From Neurospora tetraspora (lineage: Eukaryota > Ascomycota > Sordariomycetes > Sordariales > Sordariaceae), in assembly GCF_033439725.1 (NCBI RefSeq), contig NW_026944392.1, forward strand, positions 372,001 to 436,000: a DNA stretch of 64,000 nucleotides, written 5' to 3'. This document shows, piece after piece, positions 1-10,997 of this stretch. How positions within the stretch are numbered: position 1 is the first letter of the stretch; every line of letters starts with the position of its first letter. Both the position numbers and the translations under genes were made by a program. The notes under the pieces are model-generated. The model searched no databases. It was not told where the DNA came from and saw nothing but the letters and a program-made list of their open reading frames with translations.

Positions 1-1542
1 AAGATTTAATTTATTTAGGGAACTTCAATAATTTTAAACAAGAATTAAGGTTAATTAGCGACGAAATTGCTGATTTATTAAACCGAATTAATTAACCTCT
101 TTAATTATCTACGTAATATTTTAAACCCGTTAATATAACTTAAAATATAGAGAATAACGGTCTTACCCCTCTGCTGCTATTATTCTTCGATAACGAACTT
201 TAAAAAAATAGTAACGAAACCGTTTCGAAATTAATAGAGCCTACCACTCAAAGTAAAGTATTTATTAATTTTATATTTAATTACTTAAAATTATTAAATA
301 TGTTCTTATATTTTAAGGAAATGTTTTTAAATTTTTTATTAAACTTCTAAAAATTATTAACCTAAATAGGCTTATATTTACGGATTATATAAATAAAATT
401 AGTAAATTATAAAGTAGAGGAGGTTATTTTACTAATTCCGAATCTTTTTCCATTTATAATAAAAATTTCTTAATTAGATAATTACTTTTTGAAATCTTTA
501 GGTTACTTTATAATTTCTTTAATAAAGGTTTAATAATTTTGACGAATTTTAACGATTTAATCGATAGGTCGATAGTTAATTTAATTCTTAATTTCTTTAA
601 ACTAATTTTGGGTAAATTTATCTTATTTAAATAAAATATCAGTATAGTAGGCGGCGATATAAATATTTATCTAATTACAAATTCGGATATTAACGTCGTC
701 GAAATTTTTCTAATACTTATAGCGAATATTATACATATTATTAATTTAATTATACGTTACTTTCCTAATAATTATTAAATCAATAGAGGGGTTAATAACT
801 ATATCCTCCCTACTATCCTATTCGGTACATTATTTATTATCCTCCTCTTCCTCTTTTTTATCTTCTTCTCCCAAATTTCCTTCCTTATTGTTTTCGTTAG
901 CACTAGCGGCGGCTTCTTCTTAGAATTGGGTAATAGTAGTAGTTTCGGTAAAAGTACTATTCGTATTAGTAGCCGTACTAATAATTATTACAGTTATAAT
1001 TATAGCCTTTTTAATTTAAATTCCTCTATTAAATTTAACGAACTCCTTCTTTACCACTAGAAGGCAATCCTTTACTTACTTAGTAAGCAAGAAATTTTCC
1101 GGCTTTAGGGGTATAACCTTCTAAATTATAGGTCCTCTCTTAAGTAACCAATTACTAAAGTCCTAATTACTACTAGCGAATTTCTTAAGAGTTTTATACT
1201 AGCTAGGCCAATCGGTAGGGGTATTGAAAATGACTATAATAGCCTTGTTGGTAGATTCCTTTAATTAAAATATAGCTAACGTTATTGGTTTCATAAGGAT
1301 ATTGCTTATAATCGATAATTATAGCGTTAAACGTAAATACGCAAATCAGACTATTAATTATCAAATTAAACGGTATAGAATTGATTGATTGAAGAGTGTA
1401 TATAGTTGATTCGAACTAACGCTCCAGAAGGTATAGGGGGTGCTGGGGTAACCCAGATATGCCCAGAAATCAGGCTTAATTAGGTGGCTGGGAGATCTAA
1501 CCCTCAACGAGTTAGCCAGAATCCCCACCCTTGAATCTGACA
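1..1542. mobile_element. Rearranged, RIP-mutated Ty1/copia relic (cut by window edge)
   Basis: AT-rich DNA full of stop codons. From about 290 to 1542 it is the reverse complement of the 5' part (LTR, leader, gag-like region) of the copia element at 44412-51917: for example 440-935 matches about 45020-45440 read backwards. Bases 1 to about 290 instead match 49540-49833 (pol part of the same element) in the forward direction. The block is therefore a composite with a switch in orientation near 290. Differences from the other copy are mostly C/T and G/A transitions, as expected from RIP. No open frame survives. The element continues beyond the left edge. Confidence 0.85.
1359..1542 (-). repeat. 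LTR of the copia family, minus orientation
   Basis: This is a reverse-complement copy of the 183-bp LTRs at 44412-44594 and 51735-51917. On the minus strand it starts TGTCAGATTCAAGGG at 1542 and ends in a mutated form of AATCTGACA at 1359. The sequence just left of it (about 1330-1358) matches the leader that follows the 5' LTR of the other copy, so this is a 5' LTR with the element running leftwards. Confidence 0.88.
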
Positions 1543-3518
1543 AGATTCGCGGATGCGCGGCGCCTTTGGCTGATGGAACGTCATCATCCATTGGGTTGGG
1601 CTCATGGATTGAACTTCCCTTGTTGTGGTGGTGGCTGTTGACTGTTGTTGTTCGCAGTTGTTGTTTAGTTGTTTGTTGTTTCTTGGTCAAAGCGTTTGAG
1701 CAGGTTTTCTTCGACGGAAATTGTTAGTGTCAGAGATTAAACAACGTCCCTTCCTGTTTGATCCGAGTTGAGTCCTTTCCCGTGCCTTCCGCCGTTGAAT
1801 CGGTTCCTGGATCGTGTTGGAGGCGTCGTGAGGCGCTCCTTCTCTTCCTCAATGTGGGAGCGTTGGGGGTCAGTGGGGTCTCAATCGGGTTTAGCGCGGC
1901 AAGGAAGTGGAAGCCACCACTGGCCGCCGATCATTTCTGGGCTGTGGAGAAGAGAGCGGGAAGGAGACATGGATCGTCGTGCACTAACAGAAGACCCCTG
2001 TTTTGAGTGCTTTTGCTCGCTGACGTCTGATAGTGCGGGGAAAGAGGCCCCTGTCATCCGCCAAACAGTGCCCTTCTTCACGGGCGGCTGCAAACAGTAA
2101 AACATCGATGGTCGACTTCCTGCATTTCCTCATCTCGCTCATCTTCATCTCTCTTGCGGTTCTTCTCACATCAGCAACAAACTCAGCTTCTGCTGTGTCT
2201 CCCCTACCGCATCATTAGCCAGAACTCCCTCTCAACCGGGTTTCCTAAAGGGTATCAGGGTCTCCCCCCACGAACCCCTCAATAAGGATCACAATATATC
2301 CAACCCATGCATTCGACCAGACACAGACTGCCAGGTTATCATCATCCTGCTTGTTTCAAATCCAGGCATATTTCCAAGCATTCATGAAAGGACAGCATGG
2401 AAACGAGTTGGTCTCCCGATGCCGGTCTCAGGTCTGTTCATGTGCCTTGCATTGCCACCTTCTCCCCGTCTAGCAGTCGAGATTCTGGATCCCATCGCCA
2501 CTTCCACCTTCTTCAACGGGAGCAACGCTCTAGATGTTATAGATCACGGAAACCTTTCCAATATCGGGCATACAATGTTTGCTTTGGGTATGTGTGGGGG
2601 TCCATCCGGATATTCGGAGTCTCAGAATCAAGTGATGGCAAGTGATGGGAAGCTTAAAAGTCAACAGCAGCTGGAAGCCGTCCGCGTCTCCATACCCTCC
2701 CACTCCTCCGCCATCTACACTACCGTGGTCTTCATATTGGTACGGAAATAGAAGCAGACGGGTTGGCGGGACATTCGAGCCAGCATCAGCCATGATGGAA
2801 AGGCCCGCCGTATTGCCCGTTACCCACTTCTCCCCGTCCCTTCATTCTCTCCGCCTTCTCGTTTCCCCGTTTCCCCGGCCTCCCGGTTCTCCACCACCTC
2901 TCCGTGTTGCCGCTTGGTGACCAGAGAATCACCAGGGACCAAGAGGACCTGGACAATTCCCGAGGCCCAGGTCTTGGGACGCGGCACAACGCAGTTACAT
3001 AACCACTCACTTTCCCAGTCTCCAGTGTTTCTGTCGTGGTCCAACCGGAACCGGTCTTTGGGGGCAAAAGCGATCGGGATTAAAGTGTCTGAAAGCAGTG
3101 TATGCGTGTGGAAAGAAAAAAAAGTTGGACACAACCTAAAATTGTCGTCCGAGTTGTACACCGTCCGACTTGAGCGGGGTATCTCAGGACTGGGAAGAGT
3201 AATTCAGTTACTCAAGAGGGGACTCAAGGGGTAAGGGGTAATTACTCTCTTGTCCATACGTTTTTCTTCAAAGGGGTATTTTGATGAAGAAGGACCCGAG
3301 GTTTGTTAACCTTGTGATCTCGTGATGGGTTGAGGGAAGTTCTGCTTGGTTAAGCCGCGAGGGCTGAAGTTTCAAACTTTGTGCTCGTCACTCCAAGAAA
3401 TGTCACGGTAGATTCGGATGTGGTATTGCGGCTCAGCGTCGTTCGTAACGGGACTGGAGGGACATGGAGGACTGGGCTCAAGCCAACAGTTGCAACCGGC
3501 AAGCCCATCTCATTCAAA

Positions 3519-3519
<1 letters not shown>

Positions 3520-3553
<34 letters not shown>
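3520..3553. repeat. (GCC)n microsatellite
   Basis: About eleven uninterrupted GCC/CGC triplets ending in CCATGG. They give polyAla or polyArg in short frames that I do not regard as genes. Confidence 0.9.
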
Positions 3554-4916
3554 TGGCCGTGAACCGGCGACACAAGTTTCGAACCCTCAAACCCGAAAAC
3601 TCATGGTCAGTGATTATCTCTTTGTTCGCCGCAAGTTTGGAGCCGCCATATCCATGAAGAGATGTCAGGTATGAGGCGCCACCTAGAATTAACAAAACTT
3701 CAGGGTCCAACACACTTAACCCAAATTGGGCAACTGTTAATTGGAGGCTTGAAAGGTAATATCGGTCAACTTACCTTTCAGTGCCATCTAGACCTTCATA
3801 TTAATCACTTGCATAGTAGCATGGGCGCATTGCAGTCGGTCGGCATGTACTATGTAGGCGGTGCATGATTGCATTAGGATTATACCCGCCAGTCACCATG
3901 CTCAAAGTAAAACATCAGCGGCATGCACCAAAAGATGGCAAGGTCGCAAGGAAGAACCGAACAGCGAAGCGGAAGCGGAAAACCGAAAGAATACCGTTGG
4001 CTCAAGACTGGCAAGCAATTTGGCAATCTCCTCATCAAGGGATGGATGGCCCATGATTTCGTCTTCAACCTGTGGCAAGAAGGCATGCATGTGCCCGCTG
4101 GCCGGGCGCCGAAACAACGGTTGCCCGCGGATCGAGCCGCGCCAGTTGGCCCAAGCTGGCGAGGGAAAGCTGGAGAGGCACCACCGGAAACAAAACCGCT
4201 TTTCGTTTTATTTGTTTCCTTGTTGAAGAAAAGATCATAATGGTGGCTATGAACGGCTTCGGCTGTGCTATCCTATCAACGGTAAACACTACCTAGCTTG
4301 GTGTAGGATGGGGGAAGTCCAAGGCGTCACCAGCTGGGCGTCACAGATCTCCCTTCTTCCACCCCGCGTACCTCGGTTTGTGCCTTGTGCTTTGTCACTT
4401 CGTTGCGATGACTTGTAAGAGAATAAGTCGTGAAAACTTGGCCTGGGGAAACGTTCCACATCGTTTCTTGTGTACTTGTGTTTCCCCCGAGGTTATCGAC
4501 CAAAGCTACACTTACCCAGTTCGCATACAAGCAGACGATCGTACCTACCTTCTACATTTCCATAGGCCCATCTCCACCAAGGCGTTGGAGCTCAACACTC
4601 AGACGCCCAGTCCAGACCTGATGACAAGACGAGAAAGGCAGGAGCGACGAGATGAGTAGGCAACAAGCTAAACCAAATTCGTCGAGAACTTATCTTCACG
4701 GCCGAGTTGAGCTTCGTCAGTCCACATCAGTTCTTGAGCTTATCCAATGAAGGAAGCTAAGAAGCGAATTCATTTCGCGAAACCCCGGTTCATGCTTCAG
4801 AAGTGCTGCGAGAGTGCTGCGTGAGTGCTGCGTAAGCGCCATGTTGTGCACTCCTTTCATCCATCGTCCATGGTTCGCATTGCCAACGAACAGCCTCGAG
4901 ACATCGCTCGACCAAG

Positions 4917-4964
4917 AAGGGATGGATGGATGGATGGATGGATGGATGGATGGATGGATGGATG
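4917..4964. repeat. (GGAT)n microsatellite
   Basis: About twelve tandem copies of the tetranucleotide GGAT/ATGG in non-coding DNA. Confidence 0.9.
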
Positions 4965-6362
4965 TTCTCGTTGAGAACTTGAGATGATGGCCCGAGCGGT
5001 TTGCAGGGTCTTGGTCTTGGGTTTGGTTTAAGGAGCATGGAGGAGCACGGAGGAGGACCGACCGAGGTCAGCGACTTCGGACAGGACCAAAAGGAATCGG
5101 TGATCGTGGATCAGAAGACAAGAAGACAAGTCGAATTCCAGATCGAAGGAATCCCCGCGGGAACTGAAACTGCCCCTGGGGAAGAGAACGAGGAGAACCG
5201 GAGTCCGGGGAGGAGGGGACAGTCACAGAAGCTCAGTCGGAACAGTTGCGTATTTTCTCGATGGTCTAGGTACGTTGCTCTACGGGCGTAAGAAAGCCAC
5301 AATGCCGGGCCCCTCCCCGGTATGTCCTCTCTTCATCCCCGTGTCCGTGCGGAGTAAGCTGGACAATTTGGGGAAGAAGGGAAGGGGAAGAGGAAGGGGA
5401 AAGGGGAAAAAGAGAAGGCGATTTGGGGGAGCACAACTTGCACAAAAAGTACTTGCCGGATGTATACTGCAGCACATAGAGTGCGGATGTACTCCCAGCC
5501 ACCCGTCACCCGTTTTATTTGACAAGGTCGTCCAGCTGTCAACCAAGTGTCTGACCGCATTTACAAGTACGCCTCTCCTTGTATGTGAAATTGCTAAATT
5601 GAGTCCCGTCCTTCCAATACCGGCCTCCAACTGCCGTCGCCGTCTCCGATTTCGTATGCCGCTGTCTACCGCTGTCAGCCGTGCCCGTCAGCCGTTGTCT
5701 CTGCCGAAACGGTTACCGGTGCCGCGGCCTATCCTTTTTGAGGAATCCCATAACTCTATCGAAACGATTTCAAATCACAGAATCCCAAAATGACGAGCAT
5801 CATGACTCGCGTGCAAGTCGAGAACCTCCACTCACTTGGGGTGAGGTGGGTTTCAGTGGGCTGTGGTTCCCTGTGGTGGGGTTTCCCCAACCTTTTTGGT
5901 GGAGAGGGGATGGGATGGCTACAGAAAACTGAGATCACGGAATGGAGTTGCTTAGTCGATGGCTTTTTATTTTCTGTAGCGTGAAGCGGGGGAACCGGGC
6001 CGGGGAAGAGCCCACAGCAACAAGGCCAAAACATGGAGGCCGTTCCTGGAGCTTCTGTTTTTGGAGCAAGTGAACTTGTTCCCCCAAATCCACGAACCAC
6101 TTTCATGATCTTTAGACCAATGAAGCATCGTGTCATGATCAAAAAAGAAATGGAAAACACTTGACATTTCATGACAGCTTCCTTTGACAGCAATCCGATG
6201 GTCTGGCATCCTGTCACACCTCCATGATCACGCTTCCACAACTCAAAAACACGATTCAGACCCTGGACGCCGATCAGCCTTTTATATAACACCAGGCTTC
6301 CCTGACTATCGTCCAAGCCTCCCTCGTTTACACCATACACTCCATCCTTCCCGATCAATATC

Positions 6363-8457
6363 ATGGCCTCACCAGTAACAACCTCGTTCCCGGCCAACGT
6401 GGACGACGTGGTCTTGGACCCTGAGTCTCTCATCCGCCTCCTGCGCGCCTACGACCCTGCCTTTGATGGCGCACAGGCGGTGAGAGCCGCCTACGAGGAT
6501 GCTGTTCACAATGTGATGATGGACCATGATCTGGATCTTGACAGCGAGGACGTCGGTCGCGGCCTCACGGGGAACGCCCTCGTCGACTGGGTTACCGCCC
6601 ATGTCAACTCAGACACCTTGCTCTCTGTTGACGAGATAAACCAGTAAGGGCCTTGTCCTGGAAACGCCACACTTTTTTCACACTTGTCTTCCTAACACAC
6701 AACCCAGGTACGCCGCCCTCGAACGGGCCGGGCTCCTGCCACACTTGGAAGCCACCCTCACCCAGCCTTCCTCCATGTCCTTGTCCATGCCCATGTCCGA
6801 TCTCAAATCCAGCGATCCGTCAAAAGTCCCTCCCCTCAGCGATCAGGAGATCAGAGCGGCCACCCAGGAACTCATCCGATCAACCAGTCTCATCACCCGC
6901 CAGACCGAGGCCCTGCGCGAGCAGCAGGATCACCTCGACCGGCTTGTCGCCGAGCACAAGAGGGATACCCAAGCTAGGGCCGCCTTGGAGGTTCAGCAGC
7001 TCAAGGGGCTGGGGGAGCGGCAGAGGGTGTTGGTTCAGTCGGTGAGCTTTATTTTCTCTCATGTCATCATAAACACATCACGATCCATCTGAGATCTTAA
7101 GGGTCCTGATGTCTTTCAACTATCTTCTATCCATCGGTTTGACACTGACCGACTAACTGAGTAAACAGGTGGTGGAACTAACCCTGTTCTTGGGCGACAA
7201 GGTTGATGAACTGGAGCAGCAAATTGAAGAGCGGAAAGCCGACGTCGAAACGCTCGTCGATGGAATGTTTCACTCGGATGACCATGTTTTGTCTAGTCTC
7301 CAGAAATTAGGGGACCAGTTGAGTAGGTGTTGTTCTGGCGAGGACGCCAACAAGGCGGAGGAGGAGATAATCAAGAGTTTGCGTGACGTTTGCGCTAGGT
7401 GAGCACTTGTCCCTTGACCTGACACATCAGGGTCTGGCACAGCATGGAAGCTAATCTGTTGTGAGATAGAATGATCAAGTTCCATGTGGAAGGGATTAGA
7501 ACGAGCTTGGATAGAATCTATCTCGAGACCCTTCATGCGGCGATAGAGTCTAGTGCTGGGGGTGATGGTAGTACCGTCACAGTGGAGGATGTTGCTGCTG
7601 TCCAGCGGGAGTTGGAGGAACTCTACACAGAGATCCTTCCAGTCGGTCAGATGGCTATCGAGCATCAGTTCTTGCGGCCTGCTCTTGATGATCTAGCAGC
7701 CAAGAATGGCCGCAGTCTGGAGCAGTCGACACAAGCAGCTCATTATGTAGGTTGCCCGCACACATCTTACCTTGACCAAGACTAACATTCCCAGATCGAC
7801 GAATGCCTCGACTACCTGCTCGACCGCATCACCACCATCCGCGCGTGTCTCCAAGAGTATCTCTCGCACCAACAAGCCGTCGCCGAGTTTGCCCAACTCA
7901 CACGACCAGAACTCAACACCAACGGCCTGCTTCCTCAAACATCCACAGAATCATCCCGACCTGGCACAACACAGGCGCACCACCGCCGACACTCCTCCTT
8001 CCCCCGCCAACTCCCAACAGATTCACTATCCCCCGAACTCAAATCCATCCTCCAAACCCTCGGCATCCCCATCCCCTCAGCAGATCCCGCACTCCAATCC
8101 CACCTCTCCGCCCTTCAATCAGCCCTCGACTCCACCTTAACAGACCGCCAACAAAAGCGCGACGAACTATTCTCCACCGCGCAATCAACCTTTGAAGACG
8201 CAGTAACCAAGCACATAGGCGATGCGAAGGCTGCCCTTGCCATGCTGAGGGACTCGGTGTTGGCGGAAAGTCCGTGGGGAGCGGTGAGATTGGTTGATGA
8301 GGAGTTGGAGGGGAGTGTGGAGGTTATCAGACAGGAACTCGGGAAGATAGAAGAGTGGAAGGGGGATGTTGATGGGGCTGTCAAGGCGGCGAGTGGGAGC
8401 GAGAAGAAGGAGGCGTTCTTGAAGCGATGGGGGCATCTTGCAACTGCCCTATCATGA
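6363..8457 (+). CDS. Coiled-coil protein, HAUS3/augmin-subunit-like
   Basis: Five exons join in frame: 6363-6643, 6708-7041, 7169-7398, 7470-7746 and 7795-8457, giving 594 aa. All four introns (48-127 nt) are GT...AG with donors gtaagg, gtgagc, gtgagc and gtaggt. The N-terminal 110 residues are globular, with a segment of pattern DWVTAHVNSDTLLSVDEI followed by a Leu/Ala helix. That resembles the N-terminal part of metazoan HAUS3, where a W/NV/LS-E motif precedes a charged helix. Long predicted coiled coils follow (Gln/Glu/Arg-rich about 150-300, more near 350-594). If the match is real, the protein would be a subunit of the augmin complex, which recruits gamma-tubulin for branching microtubule nucleation. 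The family call is from remembered pattern only. The gene structure is firm and the function tentative. Confidence 0.8.
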
Positions 8458-8883
8458 CGCTAACATGGCACGTCAAAAGAAGGTTATCGCCCGAGCCGCC
8501 CGCAACATGCATCATGATCTGAAGTGGTCCAGACATCTGGGCGTCCGTAGGCCAAGGCGATCATAAGATAAAGCCAAGATGGGCTCGGGCCAGGCCTTGG
8601 TGGAGCCCACCATCACGGCACTGCGTCCAAGTGCCGATGACGATGATATCATTGTTTCTTCATACCCGATGCATATGGCATGGTTCCTGCTTTTCGACGT
8701 CGCATACGGTGGGCTGAGAGTTCCTGCGTTAGGTATATATATCTGGATCCCTTCGGAGTGGTTTGGCATTAGATCAGTCTTACATACCGAATCTCATAAC
8801 TACCACACATCAAAAACACTAGCCTTCCCATCATCAACGCACGATACAAATTGCACTATCAATAACAACATCAAACAATCAAC
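8458..8883. other. Intergenic, 3' end of one gene and promoter of the next
   Basis: No coding signal. It ends in a CAACA/CATCAAAC-rich leader typical of Neurospora 5' UTRs just before the ATG at 8884. Confidence 0.5.
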
Positions 8884-9396
8884 ATGGACACCATCAAGAA
8901 GAAGATCAACAAGGGCTTGGACAAGGCCACCGGCGTTAACAACGAGCGTACGTTTTCCTCTCCTCTCTTCTCTCTCCTCTTCCCCCCTCCTATCCGTGCC
9001 CTCCCCCCCCTCCCGACTTCCCCCTTCATCATGAATGTTCCCGACACATCGATCCCATCCAGTTCCCGCTCGCCTACCTTACATATGATTTCCCACCTCC
9101 CCCATCCACCCACCACCTTCATATGCCCACAAACACCACAAATTCCCAACACACATAAAACCAGCAAGCAACGAATAATAACACGAATGGACGCAATAGC
9201 CCAAGTCCTCAACAAGTCCTCCCAATCCCACGCCCTCAACATCACCGGCATCAAAGACCACCAATCCTCCCCCCTGACGAGCGGCCTCGAGAAGCCGCAA
9301 GACCCCAGCAAAGGCTTGGGTGCCGTGGGAACGGGAATGACTGCTACGGGGGTTAGCACTGGTACGAACCCGAACCCTGCTGCTGCGCGCCAGTAA
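8884..9396 (+). CDS. Small hydrophilic protein, probably spliced
   Basis: The start lies in a good context (atcaacATGG). Exon 1 (8884-8947) encodes a Lys-rich helix beginning MDTIKKKINKGLDKATG and stops at a strong donor, gtacgt. A possible second exon starts after the AG at 9199 and keeps frame to the stop at 9396. It ends in a Gly/Thr/Asn-rich tail, and the product would be about 86 aa. The 252-nt intron is long for this genome, so a small internal exon may be missed. Read without splicing the frame is also open (170 aa), but its middle is pyrimidine-rich intron-like sequence. I do not recognise a family. The composition suggests a small soluble, possibly stress- or conidiation-related protein, which is inference. 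Confidence 0.5.
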   Translation: MDTIKKKINKGLDKATGVNNERTFSSPLFSLLFPPPIRALPPLPTSPFIMNVPDTSIPSSSRSPTLHMISHLPHPPTTFICPQTPQIPNTHKTSKQRIITRMDAIAQVLNKSSQSHALNITGIKDHQSSPLTSGLEKPQDPSKGLGAVGTGMTATGVSTGTNPNPAAARQ

Positions 9397-9407
9397 ATTG
9401 TAAATGC

Positions 9408-9507
<100 letters not shown>

Positions 9508-9796
9508 AGCGTATGATGCTTGCGATGCGATGCGCGTGCTTCCGTCCGTCGAGTTACTGTTTCTTTAGCGAGTGGTGTTTTCTTTGATGGCGAGCGAGCG
9601 AGCGGTTTTGGAATACAACGATCATCCGCGTTTCCCTTTTATCTCGATGACTTCCTTCGTGCGTGGAATTGGTGTTTTCGATTCGATCAACATGACCAAC
9701 ATGAACCTAAACCTGAACCGGTTCTGACGAATACCTACTACATACGCGATACGACCCGCAAAAGACCGTCGAGCCTCAAATCAACACGCACGAGAC

Positions 9797-10075
9797 ATGG
9801 GCTACGGCCCCGGTTCCGAGCCATGCTACGGCGGCACTGGTCCTCACCTCGGTTTGCATAGGGGTAGCGTTGGATCAATTGGATCAGTTGGATCAGTTGG
9901 ATCATCGGGATCGGGATCCGAACTTGGCGGTCTCGGAGGAGAAGGAGGAGAACAAGTTGGGATCGGCATGGGTACGCAGTCACATGGACGGTATGAACAT
10001 CGCCAGCCGAGCTTGCAGGAGCAGAGGAGGGGAGAGAGGATGGGGTGGGATATTGGGGAGCATTTTGATGTTTGA
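9797..10075 (+). CDS. Possible small Gly/Ser-rich protein
   Basis: A 92-aa frame, rich in Gly and Ser, with a tandem GSVGSIGSVGSVGSSGSG segment encoded by repeated TTGGATCA units. It ends in a charged tail. The start context (gagacATGG) is acceptable. It could be a gene of its own or the last exon of an upstream transcript. I see no known domain, and the repetitive composition makes chance openness a real alternative. Confidence 0.3.
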   Translation: MGYGPGSEPCYGGTGPHLGLHRGSVGSIGSVGSVGSSGSGSELGGLGGEGGEQVGIGMGTQSHGRYEHRQPSLQEQRRGERMGWDIGEHFDV

Positions 10076-10997
10076 ACCTCTTAAAGTTGGGATATGTAAC
10101 AATAGTTGGGTATGGGTATGGGTAATGAATGAATGAATGAATGATGAACATACAAGTTTGTAAACATCATGATACTTGCTGTTCCGGTTGGGTGGGTGGC
10201 TTGGACCATCAAGCCGGCCTGTGACTACTACGTAGTCTTTGCGATCAAGCATTCACAAACCAAGTTGGTTCGGATTTGTTGAAGTGTAGTGCTCGCTTGC
10301 GCTTCTGTACGAAAGCTCGCTGGACAAGCTCGTGTTCAGAATGATAGTGCTTCTTACAGTCATTCTTCGGCAATCTCGTGTCAGTCAAGCGGTTCATGGC
10401 AAGGTATTACTGGATTGTTGTTTCTTCGCTTGATGAACATCAGGAGAGGTGTTTGAGCTGCATTGGGAAACTTTTGAATCCACCACCACTACTTACACCG
10501 TGATCATGATTACCTGTATGGATACCTTATCGATGTCGGCATTCCCGCAATTTGGATCTGTCACCACCATATCAACCACAAATGCCAAATATATCCAGAA
10601 AGTTTGACCAAAGAACATTTTGGCCACGATCATGCTGGCGCGGCCACCTAACATCAGGTTGCTCGGGAGCAAAGTCATCCAAATTGACATCAACCATTAA
10701 CTTTCAGTTCCGTCCCGTTCACTCCTGGTCTTCCTATTATCCCATGTCTTCGCCAAGTTCACCTTCACTAGTCCTTTTATCCTCCATTCAACTTTAGCTT
10801 CCTCGTCTCCATATCACAGTTCATTCCTTTCTCTCAGGAGGCCACTTCTTCTTCCTGACTTACCACTAATTCTCGATCTACTCAGCCCGTGGCACCTCGC
10901 GAACGCCCTGCAGCTCGCCCATCCCATCGAGAGCGAGAACTGAGAATAACGCAGAACCACGACCCAAGATCCGACCATCAACACCAAAGAACTCACC
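10076..10997. other. Intergenic
   Basis: No supported gene. It contains a short GAAT/ATGA run near 10125-10145. The last 200 bases are C/A-rich and look like the leader of the gene at 10998. Confidence 0.5.

Larger units (their letters stand above)
1543..6362. other. Gene-poor stretch
   Basis: 4.8 kb of normal base composition with only short overlapping open frames on both strands. None has convincing composition, domains or splice structure. It contains a GCC run (3520-3553), a GGAT run (4917-4964) and a 36-codon signal-peptide-like frame at 2108-2218. The right end is the promoter of the gene starting at 6363. I see no RNA gene in it. Confidence 0.6.

Noticed and set aside
5756-6433. 225-codon minus-strand frame
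   Set aside because: It overlaps the start and promoter of the well-supported gene at 6363, and its composition is not protein-like.
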